Source: Triangularia verruculosa (taxonomy: Eukaryota > Ascomycota > Sordariomycetes > Sordariales > Podosporaceae). From it: a DNA stretch of 64,000 bases. The stretch's first letter is position 1. Every line of letters begins with the position of its first letter. This document shows positions 55,804 through 64,000 of the stretch, piece by piece. The DNA lies in assembly GCA_033296885.1 (NCBI GenBank), contig MU863906.1, forward strand, positions 220,855 to 284,854, read 5' to 3'. The notes under the pieces were generated by a model. It saw only the letters and a list, made by a program, of their open reading frames with translations. It was not told where the DNA came from and did not search any database. The position numbers were made by a program, and so were the translations under genes.

Positions 55804-58800
55804 TTTGTTGAGGATACGGGTTGGTCCGGAAGAGTGACGATGCGGTTATCACCACGGATGCGTGAACCGCAGGGTTCAAGCGGTGTCTGTGGTGAAAGCG
55901 AGAAATCGATGTAGTTGTGTATTCGTATAAGGTTGTGAAGTTTTATGTGATGATGACAGTAATGTTTTGTTTTGAAAGGTAAGAAGTGAGGTGTCGAGGT
56001 GGGTGTGGGGAGGTAAATAGACTCGAGCGGTCTGGTTTTATAGTCCGGAACAGTCCGGCGAGCAAGCACTGAATTCACGGCTCAGAAAAGAACTGAGAGA
56101 GGCGAGGTAGAAGCTGTCGTGGCCGCACTAGATTCGAGAGAGAGATCTTAATTAAGAACTGCAGCTGCCCTGGCCCCGTTTGGTCTGTGCTGTTCTTTTT
56201 CCGTTGAAGAGGTGTGAATATTGGCCTGTTTGACGGCTGTAGAAATCATGGCGAGTTAGATTAGAGGAAAAGGCGGACACCTGCATCATGGGCGGACACA
56301 GGCCGATAGGTAGGGAGAAAATAGATATGGTATGCCGCTCCAGACTTTCCCTGCTGGCAATAGCGAGCGGTGATTCCAGGGGATGAAAAGAAAGGACCAG
56401 TGGTACCGAAAGACCAAAAAAGGCATCTGGACTTATCAACCTTGGGCAGTGGCCGGAATTACGGACTACGTATCTTCTCCTTCGATTTCCTCTTGGGCTT
56501 GCTTGGGATAGTGAATAACGAGTGACTTTTTCTTTCTTTTCCCCATCCGATGGCTGGTTCTTTTTATTTTATTTTGTGTTTCGTACCTCTGCCGTTGTGC
56601 TGCCAGGTCATCATGCTACAATGATCAGGACCCGATGGCACTCGGGACCGAGTCCACTTCCACCGGAGATCTGGGACGGTGGGCAATCCATGGGTTTAGT
56701 CAAGAGCATGGCCCAAACTGGGACTGCGGTGAAGGCAACACAGACCGCAGAACCTAAACAGACACCCGAGCCGAGCATAAACAAGACACAAACGCCGGCA
56801 GGGTGCACACTGGCGTGTACAAAGGTCAAACGAAAGGCTTCGCTCTGAAAAGCCCAGGCACAACCGGTGTTCCCAAACCGTGAGCAAATCCCGAGAAAAA
56901 TGTCGAGTAAAAGGAAAAAAGCAATCTGAACCACATCCTGGTCACCAACATGGGGAATTCGATGGCTCGAAAAGTGGCTTGCTGCTGCGTTGTCAAGCCC
57001 ACACAACGCCGAACGCTACCCAAAACGTACTAACGCCGAGCAATCGCAATGGGACCCAAAAGATGAACTGGTCCTCGATTTCGGCATCGTCATCGTGCGA
57101 ACCTAGACCCAAAAGATGGCGCACCAAAAGTGCAAAAAACAGCAGTTCCGGCTGGGCTGAAATACCAGTGTTCGGGTGCCAAGCATAGCGTTTTCGAACT
57201 TGGTTCTGAGTTGTCAGTGTGTGGGAAATGGATCCTGACGTACAAATCGACAGCAACCGAGAAGCTCAACAGCGCTGTAGCCCCTCAGTTAGGTGGGGGC
57301 AACCGTGCCTCACCTTGGAGCACTCAAGTACCAAGTAGCACATACTTTTGCGGAAGCGATTCAACTTGCTGCGTGGGTCGTCGGTTTGTGATTGGACGGA
57401 CAGATGGAGGTGGTGTTACCTCCCCAGATGACTCCAGATCTCTGTGAACAGAACGTTGCCGTTGGATCTCCCCAGGTATTGAGCAAACAGTCGCAATCGC
57501 ATGGATCGGCTACCCGTTTGTTTGTTTCCGGCTACAGACTTTATTGACGTTGGTCTTCAAAACCGGGGCGATGTGACGAATCCAGACAGTCGGGACCATT
57601 CGAAACGACTATTTAGACAAACAGGTGCCTAGTCGAGCCGCAAGTACATTAAGGGACCTAGGACGTCGCTACCGGCCCGGCGGGAACTAGGTATGTTACG
57701 CAGCCGGTGTATCTTTCAAGTTCGGGATGAAATGGGCTTGAGACGGCCAATGCACCTGTAGAGGTGTAGCCAATAGGTACCCAATCACGGGAGCCCGCCG
57801 CCCTGAAACTGCCGGTACCCTCGAGGGTTGAGTTGTAAAGAAGGTACCGGCTTTTGTTGAGCCTCAATTTCCTCAGCTTGGAGACTTGGGGCCTAAATCT
57901 CTTTGTTGGGCAACGGAAGCCCGCCCCGTCATCGCCCTTTCTGCGGATGTCATGAGACGGGATGTTGCAGTATCTTGACGGTGTCGTGGAACAAGGTCGT
58001 TGGTGTGTCAATCATGGTACCGTTCGGGCAGAGATCTTGCTCCTTCTCGCCAGATGGCATTCTGTTGCTGGAGATTCATCGTTGTTTCAGGCCATATCGA
58101 CCCTCGGTGTTTCCGGGAGGCAGACAGTAGGCCATTGATCTTCATCAAATCCGAGATCGATACACCTGCCGCAGGTGGTGGCAGCGGCCCCCCTGGTTCG
58201 TGAACCATTGTTACACGAAGCGAACCGGGTCGACGGGTACATGGCACCATTCGGAAAGTTCATCAAGCTGCAGAAAGCTAAACCGGGAATCGTGGCGTCG
58301 TCCCGCGGACGACTTGCCTGCTGTTCAGTGTCTCGGTCAAGCCTTACAGTCTAGTGAAGACAGACTGTCTGATCAGACTGCAACGTTGGTTCGTGTGGCA
58401 TGCGGCTTACTCCCACATCGGTTATCATGTGGGCAAAAAGACGAGATGTGCTCAGATGTGCAAAGGTGAAGCGTCTAAGATCAGATCGAGAGTTGCTACG
58501 AAGTCAGCCAGACTTGCCAGATGGGGGAGCGGAACAGCAAACCATATGGGGCCGGGAATTGGCCGGTGAGACGATATCGACCAATAAGAAGCGCTGTGGG
58601 CGAGCCGTTTGTGCCACGGCAGTAGATGCGGTGTCCATCTCTTTTGGGTAGAAACGGTGTGGAGGCACTGTAGGGTACGAATGATGAATAATTGAAAACA
58701 GGAAGGAAGAAGGCGGAAGAAGCATCGTGCCACATATATGCGGCAATGTCAAGAGCGTTTCAAAGAGGGCAACACATGCTGTGACCCGTTCAGGTGCAGC

Positions 58801-60244
58801 CCGAGATTGGCTGGGGGGAAGAATTGACATCCCGGGAATGTCCTCCGTCATCTGGGGACCGGCAGGGCCTGCAAAAAAAGCCCGGGGAGGGATGTGACAA
58901 GCAGCACAGTATGGTTGAAGAACGAGGTTTGAACTGAATGAAGGAGGATGACGAGGTTTTATGTGCCGAAACAAGGTCGCTGACCAGGGTCGCTGCCGCT
59001 GTCGAGCCGCCAAATATCGCCATGAGGCTCTTCAAAGGAAGCGCGGCATGCGTTTGACGGAGATGTGGCACCATATCATGCGCTGCGGCTCCAACTTTGC
59101 CGCTTGGGCATCGCGTTTCTCGACTGCTGGCACCAGGAACTTGTCGAGCGGGTCTGCAACTGCCGTGTTAGGTGTCGATGCATTGACGAAATACTGCTTC
59201 AGTTCGCCTCGAAAGAAATGAAATCCTTTCATAGATGGGTCATCTGGAGCCATGCTTTGAAGGTAGCCGCCACGGGCCGTTGTTGAGGAATGACAGGCGA
59301 GGAACTCGACGGTTGTAGCCTTGACTGAGGGGCACCCAGAAGCATAGAGGAACCGATTGGTCAAGCCGATGGTTCGCTGCTCGTGTGATGTTTCTGCAGG
59401 GCTGCACCCGCTGCACAAGGCGAGCTTATGACCTCCAGTTCGTGACACAGCAGCGAGTGTCACTGCAGCGCGTGTCAATGCCATCACGAAGAGCCGCCCT
59501 AGAGAGCCTCGCGGGTTTGGTGTTATGCTATTGGCTGTTACTAAAAGTTGGGGATCATTTGTTGGTGGGGATGTTCTTACCAGCAGTGTGGGAACACCTA
59601 GTTGAGCTTAGGGGTACATACAATGGTGATTGATGACCAGGAATGAGATATCAAAGATTCCAGATTGAGAAGAGGACCCTATGAAGTGTACCTATCATTA
59701 TGTAAGAAAAGATGACCGTTGCGAAAACGTTTCTCGCCGTTGAAATGGAGTTGAAGTTGGAGACTTGGAGTTCCCTTGTGGAGAGTGTGTGGTCCAGCCG
59801 GTTCCCCAAATGCAAGGCGTGTCAGCTGTCGTCATCTGACCCACAGCCGTACCACCCCACGGCGCAGCTGGAATCCTAGGGCTGTAATTACCAATACGTA
59901 TCAGGTGTCCCACGCCGAAAACGCCAACCTTAGCTTGTAATTCCGCTGTGAAGTTCGTATTGATTACACATGCTCTTCTCCAACTTCAAACCGTCGGCTT
60001 TGTCCGCCCTCCTGACTTTGTGCCTCGGCTGGACCCTGCCCAGCAACGGCCTAGCACGACGTCGCCAAAAACATGGCCGTGTCTCATCTGACTGGCCACC
60101 GGCGGTATGAATATCAGCACCTGTCCATCCTCCCGAACCTCCTGTCCGACCTTCATTCTCTCGCAGTGAGTTGGTGTTGTGCAATCACAGCCCCGATCCG
60201 CTTCTGTAATTTACTTTGAAACCTTTGGCACGCCGTATCCGAAG
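55804..60244. other. 4.4-kb gene-poor region
   Basis: No gene, tRNA or repeat array could be supported. Base composition is ordinary (not AT-rich), so it is not a RIP-decayed element. Longest candidates are minus-strand frames at 59487-59032 (151 codons, starts MMALTRAAVTL) and 59013-58504 (169 codons), neither with a recognisable motif. It may hold non-coding transcripts or genes with many short exons. Confidence 0.4.
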
Positions 60245-61458
60245 ATGCCTTTCGACACGGAGTTGACCCGCCGGCTCGGCATCGCTGGTACGTTACTCCC
60301 GCTCAAGAGGGCGATGAATGAGGAAGAACTAACATTTAATTCTTACAGTCCCTGTTGTTCAGGGTGGCATGATGGTAAATCATTCCTCAGTTTTCCATGC
60401 TCAGACGAGAGATGGATCTCGAAGCATCTTGGCTAACACAAGGCTAGCATGTGGGATATGCTGAGATGGCCGCCGCCGTGTCCAACGCGGGCGGTCTGGG
60501 TATCATCACGGCCCTCATTTTCCCAACCCCCGAGGGTCTTCGCGAGGAGATCCGGAAGTGCCGGAAGTTGACGAGCAAGCCGTTTGGTGTTAACATCACC
60601 CTGCTCCCTGCCGTCGTCCCCCCTGACTACCAGGCCTATGCCCAGGCCATCATTGACGAGGGCATCAAGATCGTTGAGACTGCCGGCAACTCTCCCGGGC
60701 CTGTGATTTCCAAGCTCAAGAAGGCCGGCATCATTGTCCTCCACAAGTGCACAACGGTCAGACATGCCCAGTCCGCCATTAAGCTTGGTGTTGACTTTTT
60801 GAGCATTGATGGTTTCGAGTGCGCTGGGTAAGTTCAGACAAAACTCCACTTTCCCCGGGTTTTCGCCAAGGTCTATCCTTTCTTGGGGAACAGCCGCTAA
60901 CTTCGTCGTCGCAGCCACGTTGGTGAATCAGACATCACCAACTTTATTCTTCTCAGCAAGGCCCGCCAGACTCTCAAGGTGCCATTCATCGCCTCTGGTG
61001 GCTTTGCTGATGGCCAAGGTCTGGCCGCCGCGCTGTGCCTCGGCGCTTGCGGTGTCAACATGGGCACTCGCTTTATGTGCACGGTCGAGGCCCCCATTCA
61101 CCAAAACATCAAGGAGCAGATCGTCAGGGCACAAGAGACGGACACCACGCTCGTCCTTCGCCGGTGGCGCAACACCACCCGTCTGTACAAGAACAAGGTT
61201 ACGGAGCAGGCGCTCAAGGTCGAAAAGGAGAGCAAGACCGGCGAGTTTTCCGAGATTGCTCCCTTTGTCAGCGGAAAGCGCGGCAAGGAGGTGTTCATCA
61301 ACGGTGACCCGGAATATGGTGTCTGGACAGCCGGTCAGGTCATTGGTCTGATCAACGACATCCCAACTTGCAAGGACTTGGTTTCGCGAATCGAGAGAGA
61401 GGCCGAAGATACTCTCAAGGAGAAAATGGCGCTGGTTAAGCCGGCGCCCAGGCTATAG
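60245..61458 (+). CDS. nitronate monooxygenase (2-nitropropane dioxygenase-like)
   Basis: Four exons, 60245-60287, 60349-60374, 60448-60827 and 60915-61458, give 330 aa; a 26-nt second exon is needed to restore VPVVQGGMM. The fold is an FMN-binding TIM barrel that oxidises alkyl nitronates such as propionate 3-nitronate. Motifs: IAVPVVQGGMMHVGYAEMAAAVSNAGGLG at the N-terminus (substrate/FMN region), KPFGVNITLLP near residue 70, GFECAGHVGESD across intron 3 with the His expected at the active site, PFIASGGFADGQGLAAALCLGACGVNMGTRFMCT (phosphate-binding loop) and the C-terminal GQVIGLIND. The HVGESD motif resembles fungal detoxifying enzymes. Introns are 61, 73 and 87 nt. Substrate is inferred from family. 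Confidence 0.93.
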
Positions 61459-62140
61459 AGCATGTTTTGCGACTGTACTTTAGTAGAGTAGAGGGCGGGC
61501 ATTTTCTTGGAGTTCTCCTGAATCGTTAGCATGTTGTCTGTTTGGTTTGTCTTGATGAGGTCTTCCTCAACAGTACTATTTCCTTTGGATATTAGGACAA
61601 GAAAGACATGTATGACCACTATGAATGAATACTACGATTGCATGTAGATTGCACCACACTTCCAGGTTAGTTGTTGCATGAGGGGGCCTACCAAGATTGG
61701 GAGTGATAGAGTACCCTAACCCTGGCCGTTAAAGGTGCGGGCTAGCGAGTCGTTAGCCTCTCAACTACCGAAACAACCCCACCTCTTCATGTGCCCCGAA
61801 CCCGACCTCGGCTGAGCAGCTTTCCCCGGCAAAACGCCATTCGGCGCGCAGCGCATTTGGGCCATCCCGCAAGCCTGTGGGATTCCAAGCCAGGGGTCAT
61901 CCCTCTAACCAGTGTCTTTCTTTCATCAAGCCTTACTCTCCCTTCTTTCTAAGCTCCTCGTGACCAATCTTTTTCCTTCTTTTTTGTTTTTCTTGATCCT
62001 TACGATATTCTTGAATCTGCCACCGTAGCTTTGACTCAGCGTCATCTACCTCACTTACACGCGCGCATTCCCTTCGATCGCATACCGAAACATCCGGAAA
62101 TCGCAAGCCGCGACATAGCACTTTCGCAAATAAACCAAAA
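61459..62140. other. intergenic region
   Basis: 3' UTR of the nitronate monooxygenase and promoter/leader of PEX11. A pyrimidine-rich stretch precedes the PEX11 ATG. No gene seen. Confidence 0.5.
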
Positions 62141-62902
62141 ATGGTCGCCGACGCCGTGATCTACCACCCCACCATCACCCACTACCTCAAGTTCGTGGGC
62201 ACCACCGTCGGCCGCGACAAGCTCCTCCGCACGCTCCAGTACTTTGCCCGCTTCTACGCCTGGTACCTCCTCCGCACCAACGCCACCAAGTCGGCCATCC
62301 AGCCATGGGAGGCCATGAAGAAGCAGTTCGGCCTCGTCCGGAAGGTCCTCCGCGCCGGCAAGAACGTCGAGCACTTCAAGGCCGCTGCGTTGGCGGCTGA
62401 CAACAAGACGATGGACCCTGTGCTGAGATATACCGCCGTGGGGAGACAGCTCGGTTATGCGGGGTATCTGTCCATGGATCTGCTGACGCTGCTGGATGCG
62501 ACGGGGATCAAGAAGAGTCCTAGTGCGAAGAGGCTGCAGCAGGAGGCGTATAGGTTCTGGGCGGCGGGGATTACGTTTAGCATTGTGGGACAGTTGTATA
62601 CGCTTTGGCAGCTGAAGAAGAGGGAGGAGAAGGTTGATCGGAAGGAGGGCGAGGGGGTGGTGGAGGCGAAGAGGATTGCCAAGTATGTTTTGTTTGTCTT
62701 GTGTTGTTTGCGAGAGTGATGATGCTAACATGGTAATAGGGAACGCTCGGCCAGCAGACTCCAGCTCACTTCGGATCTTTGCGACATCACTGTTCCTCTT
62801 TCTGCTCTTGCCTGGGTCAACTTTGACGATGGTATTGTTGGTTTGGCTGGTACTTTTAGCAGTTTGCTGGGCGTGTACACGCAGTGGAACAAGACCGCCT
62901 AG
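62141..62902 (+). CDS. PEX11: peroxisome proliferation protein Pex11
   Basis: Two exons, 62141-62682 and 62740-62902 (intron 57 nt), give 234 aa, the usual Pex11 length. Pex11 remodels the peroxisomal membrane and drives elongation before fission. The sequence has the family start (VGTTVGRDKLLRTLQYFARFYAWYLL), an amphipathic helix (QFGLVRKVLRAGKNVEHFKAA) and a further LGYAGYLSMDLLTLLDATGI stretch. After the junction come CDITVPLSALAWVNFDDGIVGLAGTFSSLLGVY and the C-terminus TQWNKTA, as in other fungal Pex11. The middle loop is charged (KKREEKVDRKEGEGVV). It is tandem with the nitronate monooxygenase, an enzyme type that can be peroxisomal, but the latter's C-terminus (APRL) is only weakly PTS1-like. 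Confidence 0.94.
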
Positions 62903-63399
62903 GAAGTCAGGTTTAGGGATGATTGAAGGGCGGGAGATGGGAAGGGGAGAAGTGATGAAAAAGTACAGGGTTGCTGGCTGGTGAATCAGGAACATGATGG
63001 ATTACAGATGTGTTTGGCGGAAGGTCGATGAGCTGGCGAAATGAGTGGTGTTTTGATACCTTTCTCTTTTTGTTTTAATTTCAGCTATGTTTGTGGTTTT
63101 GCGGTGGCTTCTGTAGTTGTAGTTTACGTGTTACTTGTAGCAGCTCTTTCACATGTCACTTTGGAAGCTCAGCTTCGTCTTGTGTTATTCGCATGGCACG
63201 AGGTTTATGGGTAATGTCTAGACTGTTTTACGCAGTTTTACGCAGGTAGTTGTGTTCCAATGCAATTTCTACCTATGATATCACCAAGAAGGTGGAAGTC
63301 TTGATCCTGGTCCGAGAGCCGATGGCTCCATTCGGCCCCGGGCCTGTGGACACCGCTGTGCTTTGCGAACGAAACGTCAAAAAGCCCGTGCTAGGTTTT
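62903..63399. other. PEX11 3' flank
   Basis: T-rich 3' UTR and intergenic sequence. No gene or repeat recognised until the sharp shift to AT-rich sequence at about 63400. Confidence 0.45.
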
Positions 63400-63925
63400 T
63401 CATTATCTTAGCTACTACCTAATTAATATAGGTAAACGGATTACCTATAATCTACTAAAGAAAAATTCTAATTAAAACTGTAATTTTTACTTCTTTTAAA
63501 TAATTCCTTTATAATAAAATTATTAGAGTTATCGTTAATATTAAAGTTCCTTAACTAAAAAAATCATAAAATCCTTCGCTTTAAAAAGCCTAGTTTATAT
63601 ATTAAAGTATAGTTTTCCTATATTAAAAACTCTATTATATCCTTGAAAAAAGTAATTAAAGTATTAACTTAATTAAAAAAACTGGTAAAAGTATTTAAAA
63701 TTAAAGTAATTAAGTTAAAAGTAATCCTTCAGATAAAGAAAATACTGGTAAATAAGAAAATAGTAATTAATTTTACTTTTAATAATATTTTTATAAGTAT
63801 TATTATAAATAAAAAAAAGCAAGTTAAAGCTGGTTTAAAGGTAGTTTTACTTATAAATAACGATAATTTTAAAGTAATTAAAGTTTTATAGATTTTTAAA
63901 AGTATTTGTTAAAATACAGCTTTTG
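63400..63925. repeat. AT-rich, RIP-like repeat relic
   Basis: Base composition drops abruptly from ordinary to strongly AT-rich (mainly TAATTAA, TTTAAAG, AGTATTA words) over ~520 bases, with stops in all frames and many TA dinucleotides. In Pezizomycotina this pattern is typical of a transposon copy destroyed by repeat-induced point mutation. It adjoins a return to normal composition at about 63930. The original element cannot be identified. Confidence 0.75.
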
Positions 63926-63946
63926 TTTGTGGATTTTACAGTGTAT

Positions 63947-63974
63947 CTGAGCCCTGTAGAATACAGGGCCTCAG
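63947..63974. other. GC-rich hairpin at the edge of the AT-rich relic
   Basis: CTGAGCCCTGTA (63947-63958), loop GAA, then TACAGGG, one unpaired C and CTCAG to 63974: a 12-base-pair stem with one bulge. It lies just outside the AT-rich tract and could be part of a terminal repeat of the element. Confidence 0.6.
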
Positions 63975-64000
63975 AGGCAATACAATGGCTTGGATCAGCA

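Noticed and set aside
59032..59487. 151-codon minus-strand frame in the gene-poor region
   Set aside because: No recognisable domain, and several competing frames of similar length on both strands.

Overview
The window is nuclear DNA of a filamentous ascomycete, most likely a Sordariomycete and possibly Sordariales-like. The evidence is gene content (Zn2Cys6 regulator, fungal-type poly(A)-binding protein, two-domain glyoxalase I, Rad4, Pex11, HECT ligase), many short spliceosomal introns (about 46-75 nt, GTAAGT-like donors, CTAAC-like branch sites), intron-bearing and intronless tRNAs, and C-to-T/G-to-A decay of repeats that looks like repeat-induced point mutation (RIP). The genus call is inference.

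Layout. 1-5.1 kb: the start of an AT-hook protein running off the left edge (minus), an aminoglycoside-phosphotransferase-like kinase, and a cysteine-motif protein of unknown function. 5.1-7.6 kb: a CNNM/Mam3-type membrane protein. 8.3-11.5 kb (minus): a Zn2Cys6 regulator of the RGT1/COL-26 type. 12.5-16.1 kb (minus): a 1177-aa coiled-coil protein. 17.6 kb: tRNA-Leu(AAG) with an intron. 18.3-22.4 kb: glyoxalase I and ACT-domain phosphoglycerate dehydrogenase. 23.2-31.2 kb: two hypothetical genes, RAD4/XPC, a SET-domain protein and a membrane-anchored GH92 alpha-mannosidase. 31.9 kb: tRNA-Gly(UCC).

The accessory part is 32.3-37.2 kb: a 4.93-kb block bounded by ~195-bp inverted repeats. It carries two degenerate, convergent genes, a large fungal kinase-like gene and an HNH-nuclease gene, each starting just inside one inverted repeat. 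The kinase-like gene has five in-frame TAA/TAG stops and an internal segment of about 0.75 kb that is inverted. A 255-bp MITE with perfect 30-bp terminal repeats and TA flanks, plus a minisatellite, lie between the two genes.

38.3-52.8 kb is housekeeping again: PAB1 (minus), a HUL5/UBE3C-type HECT E3, a PP2A activator (PTPA/Rrd), a universal-stress-domain protein (minus) and mitochondrial ribosomal protein S7 (minus). 55.4-55.8 kb holds a three-exon gene for a 97-aa dsRNA-binding-domain-like protein (minus). A gene-poor stretch of 4.4 kb follows, then a nitronate monooxygenase and PEX11, and at the right edge an AT-rich, RIP-like repeat relic ending in a GC hairpin.

Exon junctions were inferred by hand from splice signals and reading-frame continuity. 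Nothing was searched against databases.
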